Shown: positions 1 through 18,186 of the stretch, in pieces
Layout of the letters: each line of letters starts with the position of its first letter
Numbering within the stretch: the first letter of the stretch is position 1
NCBI RefSeq assembly: GCF_030811835.1
Contig: NZ_JAUSRO010000015.1
Coordinates: 1 to 64,000, forward strand
Direction of reading: 5' to 3'
Length of the DNA: 64,000 bases
From: Variovorax ginsengisoli
Lineage (GTDB): Bacteria; Pseudomonadota; Gammaproteobacteria; Burkholderiales; Burkholderiaceae_C
Translations under genes and position numbers: made by a program
The notes under the pieces: generated by a model
The model's database searches: none
What the model saw: only the letters and a program-made list of their open reading frames with translations
What the model was told of the DNA's origin: nothing

Positions 1-1
1 G

Positions 2-97
<96 letters not shown>

Positions 98-115
98 AAG
101 CCAAAAAGTTTGCGG

Positions 116-191
116 AGGGGTATAGCTCAATTGGCAGAGCGTCGGTCTCCAAAACCGAAGGTTGTAGGTTCGATTCCTACTGCCCCTGCCA
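116..191 (+). tRNA. trpT: tRNA-Trp (anticodon CCA)
   Basis: This is a complete 76-nt cloverleaf with encoded CCA (189-191). Acceptor arms AGGGGTA (116-122) and TGCCCCT (181-187) pair through all seven positions with one T-G wobble. The D stem is GCTC/GAGC, the anticodon stem TCGGT/ACCGA surrounds loop CTCCAAA (anticodon CCA), and the T stem is GTAGG/CCTAC. It sits between tuf and secE. Confidence 0.97.
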
Positions 192-241
192 CCTAAGGTG
201 GCAACCAAGACCCGCCGCATCAGCTGGCGGTGTCATCCAAG

Positions 242-262
242 GCCCGTCGTGACCCGACGGGC
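242..262 (+). terminator. Hairpin between tRNA-Trp and secE
   Basis: GCCCGTCG (242-249) and CGACGGGC (255-262) form a perfect 8-bp stem with loop TGACC. There is no T-run afterwards, so it may be an RNA processing or attenuation hairpin rather than a strong intrinsic terminator. A smaller hairpin GCCACC-TAA-GGTGGC (188-202) overlaps the 3' end of tRNA-Trp. Confidence 0.45.
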
Positions 263-323
263 TTCGGCGTCTGATGCGGCGCAAATGAATTGAAGGCCTC
301 AGGGTCGCAGGAACTTGCCGAAG

Positions 324-707
324 ATGGCTACATCTCAAATCGAAACCGTGAGCACCGGTGCTGACAAGGCCAAGCTGGCCGCCGCAGTGCTGCTGGCAGT
401 GGGCGCCATCGTGGCGTACTATCTGTTGGCACGCCAAGGCTCGCTGGCCCAATGGGCAGCGCTGCTGGTGCTGCTGGCTGCCGCGGTGGGCACCTTCGCG
501 AGTTCGGAGAGTGGTCGGCAATTGCTGGCGTTTGGCCGCGACTCCTGGCGCGAAGTGCGCAAGGTGGTCTGGCCCAGCCGCAAGGAGGCCATGCAGATGA
601 CGGCCTACGTGTTTGCCTTCGTGGCGATCATGTCCGTATTCCTTTGGCTCACCGACAAGACGCTCGAATGGGTGTTCTTTGACCTCATTCTGGGCTGGAG
701 AAAATAA
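324..707 (+). CDS. secE: Preprotein translocase subunit SecE
   Basis: This 127-residue membrane protein is part of the SecYEG channel that exports unfolded proteins across the inner membrane. Three hydrophobic segments are visible at about 18-36, 42-60 and 92-110. The conserved cytoplasmic SecE segment [14 protein letters not shown] (77-90) precedes the last one. The ATG at 324 is chosen because AGGA at 309-312 is well placed for it; an in-frame TTG at 315 lies too close to that ribosome site. The stop overlaps the nusG start by one base, giving translational coupling as in the usual secE-nusG operon. Confidence 0.96.
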   Translation: MATSQIETVSTGADKAKLAAAVLLAVGAIVAYYLLARQGSLAQWAALLVLLAAAVGTFASSESGRQLLAFGRDSWREVRKVVWPSRKEAMQMTAYVFAFVAIMSVFLWLTDKTLEWVFFDLILGWRK

Positions 708-1303
708 TGACTGACGTCGTCGAAACCACGCCGGAAGAAAACACGCCGATCCTGGCACCCGCAGCCAACCCTGACCTCCGCTGGTATGTGGTGCATGCCT
801 ATTCGGGCATGGAAAAGGCAGTCGAGCGCAACATCACCGAGCGCATCAATCGCGCCGGCATGCAGGACAAGTTTGGCCGCATCCTGGTGCCGACGGAAGA
901 AGTCGTCGAAATCAAGAACGGCCAGAAGCGTACCACCGAGCGTCGCTTCTTCCCGGGTTACGTTCTGGTCGAAATGATCATGAACGACGAGAGCTGGCAC
1001 CTGGTGAAGCACACCAACAAGGTCACCGGCTTCGTGGGCGGCGCCAAGAACCGTCCGGCACCGATTTCCCAGAAGGAAGTCGAGGACATCGTGAGCCAGA
1101 TGCAGCAGGGCACGGAAAAGCCTCGTCACAAGGTCGAGTTCATGGTCGGCGAATTCGTTCGTGTCAAGGAAGGCCCGTTCACGGACTTCAACGGCACGGT
1201 CGAGGAAGTCAACTACGAAAAGAGCAAGGTGCGCGTGTCGGTCATGATCTTCGGTCGTGCCACGCCGGTCGAGCTCGAGTTCAGCCAGGTCGAGAAGACC
1301 TGA
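707..1303 (+). CDS. nusG: Transcription termination/antitermination factor NusG
   Basis: This 198-residue protein binds RNA polymerase, suppresses pausing and links it to Rho or the ribosome. An N-terminal NGN domain begins at about residue 25 ([18 protein letters not shown]) and includes the [12 protein letters not shown] motif. A C-terminal KOW domain starts at about 145 ([21 protein letters not shown]). Length and order match ordinary NusG. Its ATG overlaps the secE stop (TAATG). It is followed by the ribosomal protein L11 operon. Confidence 0.98.
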   Translation: MTDVVETTPEENTPILAPAANPDLRWYVVHAYSGMEKAVERNITERINRAGMQDKFGRILVPTEEVVEIKNGQKRTTERRFFPGYVLVEMIMNDESWHLVKHTNKVTGFVGGAKNRPAPISQKEVEDIVSQMQQGTEKPRHKVEFMVGEFVRVKEGPFTDFNGTVEEVNYEKSKVRVSVMIFGRATPVELEFSQVEKT

Positions 1304-1306
1304 GCC

Positions 1307-1324
1307 GCCGGTCGAAAGACCGGC
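1307..1324 (+). other. GAAA-capped hairpin after nusG
   Basis: GCCGGTC (1307-1313), GAAA (1314-1317) and GACCGGC (1318-1324) form a perfect 7-bp stem with a GNRA tetraloop directly after the nusG stop. No T-tract follows. It is likely a transcript-stabilising or processing structure between secE-nusG and rplK. A second possible stem, CCATGG/CCGTGG, lies near 1395-1412 in the rplK leader. Confidence 0.5.
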
Positions 1325-1436
1325 CCCATCCCCGGCTGCGCGTGGTCCGACTCGGCGCGCAGCTTTGATCGAAGAGTCCTAACCCCCGGGGAGCCATGGC
1401 AAATGCCGTGGCGTCATCACCCGCAAGGAGCAAAGC

Positions 1437-1868
1437 ATGGCGAAAAAAATCGTCGGCTTCATCAAGCTGCAAGTGCCAGCTGGTAAGGCCAACCCGTCAC
1501 CACCGATCGGTCCCGCATTGGGCCAACGTGGTTTGAACATCATGGAGTTCTGCAAGGCGTTCAACGCCCAGACCCAAGGCGTCGAGCCGGGTCTGCCGCT
1601 GCCGGTGGTCATCACCGCGTTCGCGGACAAGAGCTTCACCTTCATCATCAAGACGCCGCCTGCGGTCACCTTGATCAAGAAGGCCATCAAGCTGGACAAG
1701 GGTTCGGCCACGCCGCACACTGCCAAGGTCGGCAAGATCACGCGCGCACAGCTCGAAGAGATCGCCAAGGCCAAGATGAAGGATTTGACGGCAGCCGACC
1801 TGGATGCCGCCGTTCGTACCATCGCCGGCTCCGCCCGCTCGATGGGCGTGACTGTGGAGGGCGTTTAA
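1437..1868 (+). CDS. rplK: 50S ribosomal protein L11
   Basis: This 143-residue protein of the GTPase-associated centre binds 23S rRNA together with L10/L12. The N-terminal segment [20 protein letters not shown] and the following proline-rich linker region are typical, and the C-terminal RNA-binding domain contains [19 protein letters not shown] lies 7-12 bases before the ATG. rplA begins directly after the stop. In many bacteria L1 represses this pair by binding the leader; the 133-bp leader could hold that site, but I did not identify it. Confidence 0.98.
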   Translation: MAKKIVGFIKLQVPAGKANPSPPIGPALGQRGLNIMEFCKAFNAQTQGVEPGLPLPVVITAFADKSFTFIIKTPPAVTLIKKAIKLDKGSATPHTAKVGKITRAQLEEIAKAKMKDLTAADLDAAVRTIAGSARSMGVTVEGV

Positions 1869-2567
<699 letters not shown>

Positions 2568-2820
2568 TGTGAAGTATTTGCCGCACCCTTCGGGGCGCGG
2601 CGATGTGGTGGGCCACCGCGAAGCCGTCCCCAGGACGGTGGATCGGTTGGGCCATCCAAGACCGCTGGCGTGCAGTTCGCTGCACTTAATCGACTCCTCT
2701 CGGGGAATCACCAGCGCAGATGGCGATCCCACTGCAAGGAATTCGTTTCCGAAACAGTTGGTCGCTGCATGAAGCGCACCTCGAGGCCTCGGCCCAGGGG
2801 TGCATTAAAAGGAGTAGACC
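2568..2820 (+). promoter_or_regulatory. rplJL leader (probable L10-L12 autoregulatory region)
   Basis: A 253-base stretch with no gene separates rplA from rplJ. It contains several short inverted repeats and ends with the ribosome site AAAGGAG (2808-2814). In bacteria the long leader ahead of rplJ carries the binding site by which L10(L12)4 represses its own translation. The position and length fit that role; I did not fold it into the known kink-turn structure. Confidence 0.55.
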
Positions 2821-3351
2821 TTGAGTCTGAATCGCAGTGAGAAAGAAGCGGTCGTCAGTGACGTCACCAGCCTCGCCGCTAAAGCTCAAACGCTCGTGAT
2901 GGCGGAATACCGTGGCATCACGGTTGCCGACATGACCAAATTGCGCAATACCGCGCGCAGCCAGGGCGTGACGCTCAGCGTGTTGAAGAACACGCTGGCT
3001 CGCCGTGCTGTTGCAGGTAGCGCTTTTGAAGTCGTCGGTGACCAGATGACCGGCCCGCTGATCTATAGCTTCTCCGAAGACGCTGTGGCCGCCGCCAAGG
3101 TGGTGGCCGATTTCGCGAAGACCAACGACAAGCTGGTCATTCGCGGTGGCGCATTCGGTGGCAAGGCTCTGGACGTCAACGGCGTGAAGCAACTGGCCAA
3201 CATCCCTTCGAAGGAAGTGTTGCTGGCGCAATTGCTGGGCTTGATGCAATCCCCGATCTCTCGTACCGCCCGCGTGCTCGCGGCGCTGGCCGAGCAGCGC
3301 GGTGGTGGCGAAGCACCGACCGAGGCTCCGGCCGAAGCTCAAGCCGCTTGA
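2821..3351 (+). CDS. rplJ: 50S ribosomal protein L10
   Basis: This 176-residue protein anchors L7/L12 dimers to the ribosome. The N-terminus [22 protein letters not shown] and the segment [17 protein letters not shown] are typical of proteobacterial L10; the alanine-rich C-terminal helix carries the L12 binding sites. Translation starts at a TTG (2821). I accept this because AAAGGAG lies six bases upstream and the protein N-terminus is full length. The start probably contributes to the regulated, low initiation rate relative to rplL. Confidence 0.97.
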   Translation: MSLNRSEKEAVVSDVTSLAAKAQTLVMAEYRGITVADMTKLRNTARSQGVTLSVLKNTLARRAVAGSAFEVVGDQMTGPLIYSFSEDAVAAAKVVADFAKTNDKLVIRGGAFGGKALDVNGVKQLANIPSKEVLLAQLLGLMQSPISRTARVLAALAEQRGGGEAPTEAPAEAQAA

Positions 3352-3393
3352 GCTTGAGATCGACAAATTCAACCCAATTGTTAGGAAACAAAA

Positions 3394-3768
<375 letters not shown>

Positions 3769-3784
3769 TTCAGACCCCCTGAAG

Positions 3785-3815
3785 GGCTGGAGGTGCTCGA
3801 AAGAGCCCTCCAGCC
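3785..3815 (+). terminator. rplL-rpoB attenuator/processing hairpin
   Basis: GGCTGGAGG (3785-3793) pairs perfectly with CCTCCAGCC (3807-3815). Inside it GCTC/GAGC closes a GAAA tetraloop, with one bulged T, giving 13 bp in all. Only TTT follows, so termination should be partial. This is the classic place for attenuation and RNase III processing that lowers rpoBC expression relative to rplL. Confidence 0.8.
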
Positions 3816-4018
3816 TTTGCCGCTTTCAGAGCGCACCCAAAAGCCGACGTCCCAACGCGGCTTTTGAGTGTCTTCTGACCCCGACTGCAGAAGACCCCTT
3901 GGTTCGGGTGATGTGCAACGCATCACTGTCCGCCAACGGCTGGTAGTGGCCAGCCGCCAAGCAGTGGTGCGCAAGCACCGCTGACAAGTCGCGCAAGATC
4001 TCAAGCCCCGGAGCTCTC

Positions 4019-8143
<4,125 letters not shown>

Positions 8144-8163
8144 GCAGACAAGGAAAGAGTCAC

Positions 8164-12393
<4,230 letters not shown>

Positions 12394-12437
12394 TGCGGCG
12401 CCAGCGCCCGGTTCCAAGGCCATGACAGGCCCGAAAC

Positions 12438-12472
12438 GCCCCCCTTCCGCTCGCGGCCGGGGGGCTTTTTTT
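12438..12472 (+). terminator. Rho-independent terminator of the rpoBC operon
   Basis: GCCCCCC (12438-12444) pairs with GGGGGGC (12459-12465), an inner CCG/CGG pairing helps, and seven T residues follow (12466-12472). This is a textbook intrinsic terminator 45 bases after rpoC. Confidence 0.93.
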
Positions 12473-12489
12473 CTGCCGTGGAGGTGCGC

Positions 12490-13026
12490 ATGAGCCACCT
12501 CCCGGATTCGCTGGGCGGCTGGTTGGCCGCTGCGGTTCTGCTGTTCTGGTTCGTCGGTGCACACAACCGCCTCGTGCGGCTGCGCTCGGCGGCGCTCCAG
12601 GCCTACGTCACGCTCGATGCGGCGCTGGTGCGCCAGGTCGATGCCATTCAGTCCCATGTGCTCGCACGCACCGAGGCGCCGCCTCCCGGTGGCGTCGATG
12701 AGGCGGGGCTGGCATCGTTGCGTGCCACTGCCGAGCAGTTGCGAACCGTGCTGGGTGCCACGCGGGTGCGTCCACTCGACCCGGCCGGCATGGCCGCGCA
12801 GGGAACGGCACTGCAGGTGATGCAGGCAACCTGGACGCGTCTGCAGGCGTCCGGCGGCGATGCCCAGGCCGCGGCGATGGCGTGGCCCGACCCTGCCGCG
12901 CTGCCTGAAACCGCCCGCGCCCAGTTCAATCTGAACGTGGCCCAATACAACGCTGCCATCCGGCAGTTCCCGGCCGTGCTGGTGGCATGGGTGATGCAAC
13001 TCCGGCCCGCCGCCACGCTGGGCTGA
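12490..13026 (+). CDS. LemA-like membrane-anchored protein
   Basis: This 178-residue protein has one N-terminal membrane segment (about residues 9-25, LGGWLAAAVLLFWFVGAHNR). An alpha-helical domain follows, whose end FNLNVAQYNAAIRQFPAVLVAW matches the LemA family core. LemA-like proteins have no settled biochemical function. GGAGG at 12480-12484 selects the ATG at 12490 over an upstream GTG. The 3' end may overlap the rsmB start by about 40 bases, suggesting co-expression with rsmB. Confidence 0.75.
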   Translation: MSHLPDSLGGWLAAAVLLFWFVGAHNRLVRLRSAALQAYVTLDAALVRQVDAIQSHVLARTEAPPPGGVDEAGLASLRATAEQLRTVLGATRVRPLDPAGMAAQGTALQVMQATWTRLQASGGDAQAAAMAWPDPAALPETARAQFNLNVAQYNAAIRQFPAVLVAWVMQLRPAATLG

Positions 13027-14414
13027 ACTACGATCGACTTCCGTTGCAACAAGATACCTTTGACCCTTCCCGTTCCCCTTCATCCCTGCAACCGCCGCTG
13101 TGGCGCCAGTTGCAGTTGACGGCCGGCGCGCTTGCGTCCATTCGCAGCGGCGTCTCCGGCTCGGTGGCCTTCGATGCCGTGGAGCCGGCCTTGCGCCCGG
13201 GTGTGCAGTCGCTGGGCTTCCATGTGCTGCGCTGGCTCGGCCGTGCCGAAGCCCTGCGCCGGCATCTGGCCAAGCGCACGCCACCACCACCGGCCGATGC
13301 GCTGCTGTGCACCGCCCTGGCCCTGGCCTGGGATGGTGAAGCCGCGCCCTACGAACCGTTCACCCTGGTCGACCAGGCCGTGGAGGCGGCCAAGCGCAAT
13401 CCGGCCACCCGTGCGCAGGCCAGCTTCATCAACGCGTGCCTGCGCCGTTTCCTGCGCGAGCGCGACGAACTCGTGGCGGCCACCGAAACCGAACCGGTCG
13501 CCCAGTGGAACCACCCGCGCTGGTGGATCGAGCGCCTCAAGCGCGACCACCCGCGCGACTGGCAGCGCGTGCTCGCGGCCGACAACATGCAGGCGCCGAT
13601 GACGCTGCGGGTCAACGTGCGGCACACGACCGTGGCCGACTATCTGGATGCCTTGGCGGCCGTCGATCTGCAGGGCAGGGCGGTGGGCGCAAGCGGCGTC
13701 CAGCTCGAGCGTGCCCGTCCGGTGCAGCAACTGCCGGGCTTTGCCCAAGGCGATGCCTCGGTGCAGGATGCCGCTGCACAGCTCGCCGCGCCGTTGCTTT
13801 TGCAAGGGTTGCAGCGCCCGGCCGGCGGTGCGCCGCTGCGCGTGCTCGACGCCTGCGCCGCGCCGGGGGGCAAGACGGCGCACCTGCTCGAAATGATGCC
13901 GGCAGGCGAGATCGAGGTGGTGGCGCTCGAGGTGGATGCGCAGCGCAGCCGGCGCATCGGCGAAACCCTCTCGCGCATCCGGCGTGAGGCGCGCGTCGTG
14001 GTCGCCGATGCCGGCCGTCCGGCCGACTGGTGGGACGGCGCGCCCTTCGACGCCATCCTGCTCGACGCGCCGTGTACCGCGTCGGGCATCGTCCGGCGGC
14101 ATCCGGACGTGCGCTGGTTGCGCCGCGAGAGCGATACGGCACAGCTTGCGCTCCAGCAGGCCATGCTCCTGGCGGCGCTCTGGCCGCTGGTTCGACCGGG
14201 CGGGCGGCTGCTCTACTGCACCTGCTCGGTTTTCCGCGAAGAAGGTTCGCACCAGATCGATGCGTTCCTTGCACACAACACTGACGCCCGATTGCGACCC
14301 TCGCCGGGTCATTTGCTGCCGCAAAGCGCCGGGAATCGGCGCAGCGTCCCGGACAATCCTCTGGGTGATCACGACGGTTTCTTCTACGCCTTGCTCGAAA
14401 AGTCCGCCCTCTGA
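12987..14414 (+). CDS. rsmB: 16S rRNA (cytosine-967 C5)-methyltransferase RsmB
   Basis: This enzyme transfers a methyl group from S-adenosylmethionine to C967 of 16S rRNA. An N-terminal NusB-like helical domain is followed by the methyltransferase domain. The SAM-binding motif is LDACAAPGGKTAHLLEM. The catalytic region DAILLDAPCTASGIVRRHPD carries one active cysteine and LLYCTCSVFREEG the second. The start is uncertain: ATG at 12987 overlaps the previous gene, while an in-frame TTG at 13044 would leave a small gap; neither has a clear ribosome site. The length (about 455-475 residues) suits the family. Confidence 0.93.
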   Translation: MGDATPARRHAGLNYDRLPLQQDTFDPSRSPSSLQPPLWRQLQLTAGALASIRSGVSGSVAFDAVEPALRPGVQSLGFHVLRWLGRAEALRRHLAKRTPPPPADALLCTALALAWDGEAAPYEPFTLVDQAVEAAKRNPATRAQASFINACLRRFLRERDELVAATETEPVAQWNHPRWWIERLKRDHPRDWQRVLAADNMQAPMTLRVNVRHTTVADYLDALAAVDLQGRAVGASGVQLERARPVQQLPGFAQGDASVQDAAAQLAAPLLLQGLQRPAGGAPLRVLDACAAPGGKTAHLLEMMPAGEIEVVALEVDAQRSRRIGETLSRIRREARVVVADAGRPADWWDGAPFDAILLDAPCTASGIVRRHPDVRWLRRESDTAQLALQQAMLLAALWPLVRPGGRLLYCTCSVFREEGSHQIDAFLAHNTDARLRPSPGHLLPQSAGNRRSVPDNPLGDHDGFFYALLEKSAL

Positions 14415-14436
14415 AGCGCGCGCGGGGTTTTCGCGC

Positions 14437-15054
14437 GTGATCGTTCGGCCTGCGGCGGTCCTGCTCCAGCTGCTGCTGTGGTGCGTCATGGGGCTGGTCA
14501 CCTCCCCGCCTGCGGCCGCCCAGGCGCATGGCGCCACGGTCACGCAGATGCGGCTGGAGCAGGCCGACGACGGCGTCTACCTGAGCGCCGCGGTCGATTT
14601 TGAGCTGCCCCAGCTGGTCGAGGATGTGCTCGACAAGGGCATTGCTATCTATTTCGTGGCCGAGGCCGAGCTGTACCGCGAACGCTGGTACTGGACCGAC
14701 CGCAAACTGGCGCAGGCCGCACGCCACATGCGCCTGGCCTACCAACCCCTCACCCGTCGCTGGCGCCTGAACGTGGCGCCGGTGCCGATCACGGGCAACA
14801 CCGGCTTTGGCGTGTCGCTCAACCAGAACTTCGACAGCCTCGGTGAGGCGCTCGATGCAGTCAAGCGCATCGGCCGGCTGCGGCTGGGCGACGTTGCGGA
14901 AATCGGCGACGACGCTTCGCACGGTGTGGTTTTCCGGTTCCGGCTCGACACATCGCAGCTGCCCAGGCCCTTCCAGATCGGTGTGGTGGGCCAGGCCGAT
15001 TGGGACATTGCGGTCGAGCGCAGCGCCCGGCTGCCGGTGGAGCGGCTGCGGTGA
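14437..15054 (+). CDS. DUF4390 domain protein, exported
   Basis: This 205-residue protein has a hydrophobic N-terminal signal sequence (AAVLLQLLLWCVMGLV, then a cleavage-like AAAQA). The body carries features of DUF4390: VDFELPQLVEDVLDKGIAIYF, RERWYWTDRK and YRLAY-like YQPLTRRWRL. The function of the family is unknown; in Burkholderiales it sits between rsmB and an NtrY-type kinase, exactly as here. The GTG at 14437 gives the best signal sequence; an ATG at 14488 is an alternative. The stop overlaps the kinase start by four bases. Confidence 0.85.
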   Translation: MIVRPAAVLLQLLLWCVMGLVTSPPAAAQAHGATVTQMRLEQADDGVYLSAAVDFELPQLVEDVLDKGIAIYFVAEAELYRERWYWTDRKLAQAARHMRLAYQPLTRRWRLNVAPVPITGNTGFGVSLNQNFDSLGEALDAVKRIGRLRLGDVAEIGDDASHGVVFRFRLDTSQLPRPFQIGVVGQADWDIAVERSARLPVERLR

Positions 15055-17375
15055 GCACTGCACCCCGCGACACCGGCCCCGCAGGTCCCCCCCGCAGCAG
15101 ACGCGCGCGCGCCATGCGGTGGGCCATCGGCGTGGGGGCGGCCGCCGTGGTCGCCATCGGCCTGGTGCTGATGTTCCTGCTGGCCGTGGCCACCAACAAC
15201 CGGGTGCTCTACGAGCAGAATTACGCGCGCCTCTTCGGCATCAACGTGGTGGTGGCGACGCTGTTGAGCCTGGTGATCGGCTGGATCGCCTTTCGGCTGG
15301 TGCGGCGGCTGCGCCAGGGCAAGTTCGGCAGCCGGCTGCTGATCCGGCTGGCGGCCATCTTCGCGCTGGTGGGTGTCGTGCCAGGGGTGCTGGTTTACGT
15401 GGTGTCCTACCAGTTCGTCGCGCGCTCGATCGAGAGCTGGTTCGACGTCAAGGTCGAGGGCGCACTCGACGCTGGCTTGAACCTCGGGCGCGCCACGCTC
15501 GATTCGCTGTCGGAAGATCTGGCGGCCAAGACCCGGGTCGCCAGCAGCCAGCTGGCCGACATTCCCGATGCGAGTGCCGGCCTGATGCTCGAACGCATCC
15601 GCGATCAGTTGGGGGCGACCGACGTCATCTTGTGGACGGGATCGGCCCAATTGGTGGCCAGTGCTGGCGCGTCGCGCTTCGAGCTGAACCCCGAGCGGCC
15701 AACGCAGCAGCAACTGCGGCAGGTGCGCGCCGACCGTGCGGTGGCGCACATCGAGGGCCTGGACGAATCCGCCGCCGGCACCGGCCCGCCGCCGGCCAGT
15801 GTGCGTGCCATCGCGCTGGTCCAGCGACCGGGCTTCGACTTCAACACCGAGCCCCGATTCCTGCAGGTGACCTGGCCGCTGCCGACGGCCGTCGTGGCCA
15901 ATGCACTGGCTGTGCAGGAGGCCAACCGGGAGTACCAGGAGCGTGCGCTGGCGCGCGATGGCTTGCGCCGCATGTACATCGGCACGTTGACACTCAGCCT
16001 GTTCCTGGCCGTGTTCGGCGCGGTCTTGCTGGCGGTGCTTTTCGGCAATGCGCTGGCGCGACCGTTGCTGGTGCTGGCCGAAGGCGTGCGGCAGGTCGCC
16101 GCCGGCGACTTGCGGCCCACGGCCGTGCTGCATGGCAAGGACGAGCTGGGCGGCCTCACGCGGTCCTTTGCCGTCATGACGCAGCAGCTCGCCGATGCGC
16201 GCGGCGCGGTGGAGAAAACGGTGGGCGAACTCGACGCCGCGCGCGCCAACCTGCAGACCATCCTGGACAACCTGACATCCGGCGTCATCGTGCTCGACGC
16301 CCACGGCACCGTGTTGTCGACCAACCCGGGCGCCACCCGCGTGTTGCGGGCGCCGCTGGCCGCCTTTGAAGGACGCGCGCTGGCCGAAGTGCCCGGGCTC
16401 GCGCATTTCGCGCAGAACATCCAGCAGCAGTTCGACGATTTCGAGGTCGAGCGCGCCCAGCACGGGCTCGATCACTGGCAGCACGCCTTCGAGCTGCACG
16501 CCAGCGGCACGGGCATGTCGCAGGACTCGATCAACATCGTCGCGCGCGGGGCCGAGCTGCCGGGCGCCGCCCGCCTGCTGGTGTTCGACGACATTTCCGA
16601 GATTGTCTCGGCGCAGCGCGCGCAGGCCTGGGGCGAAGTGGCCCGCCGCCTGGCGCACGAGATCAAGAATCCGCTCACGCCCATCCAGCTGTCGGCCGAG
16701 CGCCTGGAGATGAAGCTCTCGGGCAAGGTGGCTGGGCCGGAGCAGGCCATCCTCACCAAGTCGGTCAAGACCATCGTCGACCAGGTCGATGCGATGAAGC
16801 GGCTGGTCAACGAGTTCCGCGACTATGCGCGCCTGCCGGCGGCCGACCTCAAGCCGGTCGACCTGAATTCGCTGGTCGCCGACGTGTTCCAGCTCTATGG
16901 CGGCGAGCACGCCTCGAGCATGCTGCGCTGCGAACTCGACGAGCGCTGCCCGCCGATCCGCGGCGACGCCCAGCAGATCCGCCAGGTGATCCATAATCTC
17001 CTGCAGAACGCTCAGGACGCGGCCGAAGCGGCCGTGGTCGGCACCGGACGCCGCGCGGAAGTGGTGCTGCGCACGCGGCTGGGCGATTCGGGGCAACGGG
17101 TGCGCCTGACCGTGCAGGACAGCGGCCCCGGTTTTGCCGAGAACATCCTCAAGCGCGCCTTCGAGCCCTACGTCACGACCAAGACCAAAGGCACCGGGCT
17201 GGGGCTGGCGGTCGTGAAGAAAATTGCCGACGAACACGGCGCCCGCATCGAGCTGTCCAACCGCATCGTGGACGGTTCGGTGGCAGGTGCTCAAGTCTCG
17301 CTATCATTCGCTCTGGCACGCGAGCCGCAGGGAGCGGTCGTTCATTCCGAAGATCCGAAACCGTCCGTCGTCTGA
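15051..17375 (+). CDS. ntrY: NtrY-type membrane sensor histidine kinase
   Basis: This 774-residue protein is a two-component sensor. Three N-terminal membrane segments (about 24-47, 64-83, 96-118), an extracytoplasmic region and a fourth segment near 315-335 lead into a HAMP linker and a PAS domain (TILDNLTSGVIVLDAHGTVL). The phospho-accepting histidine is His536 in RRLAHEIKNPLTPIQLSAER. The ATP-binding boxes are IHNLLQNAQDA, LTVQDSGPGF and TTKTKGTGLGLAVVKKI. The start is a GTG overlapping the preceding stop (GTGA) with GGAG upstream. It is paired with the regulator 59 bases downstream. NtrY is the family name; the signal sensed is not known from the sequence. Confidence 0.9.
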   Translation: MSTAPRDTGPAGPPRSRRARAMRWAIGVGAAAVVAIGLVLMFLLAVATNNRVLYEQNYARLFGINVVVATLLSLVIGWIAFRLVRRLRQGKFGSRLLIRLAAIFALVGVVPGVLVYVVSYQFVARSIESWFDVKVEGALDAGLNLGRATLDSLSEDLAAKTRVASSQLADIPDASAGLMLERIRDQLGATDVILWTGSAQLVASAGASRFELNPERPTQQQLRQVRADRAVAHIEGLDESAAGTGPPPASVRAIALVQRPGFDFNTEPRFLQVTWPLPTAVVANALAVQEANREYQERALARDGLRRMYIGTLTLSLFLAVFGAVLLAVLFGNALARPLLVLAEGVRQVAAGDLRPTAVLHGKDELGGLTRSFAVMTQQLADARGAVEKTVGELDAARANLQTILDNLTSGVIVLDAHGTVLSTNPGATRVLRAPLAAFEGRALAEVPGLAHFAQNIQQQFDDFEVERAQHGLDHWQHAFELHASGTGMSQDSINIVARGAELPGAARLLVFDDISEIVSAQRAQAWGEVARRLAHEIKNPLTPIQLSAERLEMKLSGKVAGPEQAILTKSVKTIVDQVDAMKRLVNEFRDYARLPAADLKPVDLNSLVADVFQLYGGEHASSMLRCELDERCPPIRGDAQQIRQVIHNLLQNAQDAAEAAVVGTGRRAEVVLRTRLGDSGQRVRLTVQDSGPGFAENILKRAFEPYVTTKTKGTGLGLAVVKKIADEHGARIELSNRIVDGSVAGAQVSLSFALAREPQGAVVHSEDPKPSVV

Positions 17376-17434
17376 GTCGCTCAGCAGGGCTGGCCAATCG
17401 GGACGGGCTCACCAGGTACAAGCAACAAGCATTC

Positions 17435-18133
17435 ATGGCAAACATCCTCGTGGTCGACGACGAGCTGGGCATCCGAGACCTGCTCTTCGAAATTCTCAAT
17501 GACGAAGGCCACAACGTGGAACTCGCGGAGAACGCTGCCGAAGCGCGCGCCGCGCGGCTGCGCGCCCGGCCCGACCTCGTGCTGCTCGACATCTGGATGC
17601 CCGACACCGATGGGGTGTCGCTGCTCAAGGAATGGGCGACCACCGGACTGTTGAGCATGCCCGTCATCATGATGAGCGGCCACGCGACCATCGACACTGC
17701 CGTCGACGCCACCCGCATCGGCGCCTTCGCCTTCCTGGAGAAGCCGATCACGCTGCAGAAGCTGCTCAAGGCCGTGGAGCAAGGGCTGGCACGAGAGACC
17801 GCCCGCCGCGCCGCTGCGGCCGTGGTGCCGTCGCCCAGTGCCTATGGCGCGGTGGTCACCATCGTGGGCGACAACAGCCCGGTGCCGATGCTCCCGACCA
17901 TCGTCGCTGTCGCCGACCCCGGCCCGCAGTCGGTGCAGAGCTTCGACCTAGACCGCCCCTTGCGCGATGCGCGAGACGGCTTCGAGAAGGCCTACTTCGA
18001 ATTCCACCTGGCCATGGAACACGGCTCGATGACACGCGTGGCCGAGAAGACCGGCCTCGAACGCACTCACCTGTACAGAAAACTCAAGCAACTTGGCGTG
18101 GACCTCTCGCGGGGGCGAAAAAGCGCTGTATAA
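17435..18133 (+). CDS. Short NtrX-like response regulator (receiver plus Fis-type HTH, no AAA+ domain)
   Basis: This 232-residue protein has an N-terminal receiver domain with acidic pocket D8-D9, phospho-acceptor Asp52 (LLDIWMPDTDG) and FLEKPI lysine motif. The C-terminus (about 185-228) is a Fis-like helix-turn-helix: HGSMTRVAEKTGLERTHLYR. The middle is a low-complexity linker of about 60 residues where NtrX and NtrC relatives carry a sigma-54-activating ATPase of about 230 residues. It should therefore act as a DNA-binding regulator without sigma-54 activation. It is partnered with the NtrY-type kinase upstream. The stop codon lies inside a TATAAT box. Confidence 0.88.
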   Translation: MANILVVDDELGIRDLLFEILNDEGHNVELAENAAEARAARLRARPDLVLLDIWMPDTDGVSLLKEWATTGLLSMPVIMMSGHATIDTAVDATRIGAFAFLEKPITLQKLLKAVEQGLARETARRAAAAVVPSPSAYGAVVTIVGDNSPVPMLPTIVAVADPGPQSVQSFDLDRPLRDARDGFEKAYFEFHLAMEHGSMTRVAEKTGLERTHLYRKLKQLGVDLSRGRKSAV

Positions 18134-18134
18134 T
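18129..18134 (+). promoter_or_regulatory. Probable -10 box of the tRNA-Phe promoter
   Basis: A perfect TATAAT at 18129-18134 lies about 53 bases upstream of tRNA-Phe and contains the stop codon of the response regulator. No convincing -35 is visible at 17 bp. GC-rich sequence around it makes the box stand out. Confidence 0.5.
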
Positions 18135-18186
18135 TCGAGGCTCTGCTTCGAACGTTCAAGCTTTGCTTGCAGCTTCGAAGTACGAA

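Noticed and set aside
12478-12489. GTG start four codons upstream for the LemA-like gene
   Set aside because: It overlaps the GGAGG ribosome site that is correctly spaced for the ATG at 12490.
15000-15050. Earlier in-frame ATG for the sensor kinase
   Set aside because: It would overlap the DUF4390 gene by 55 bases; the GTG at 15051 gives a GTGA coupling with GGAG upstream.
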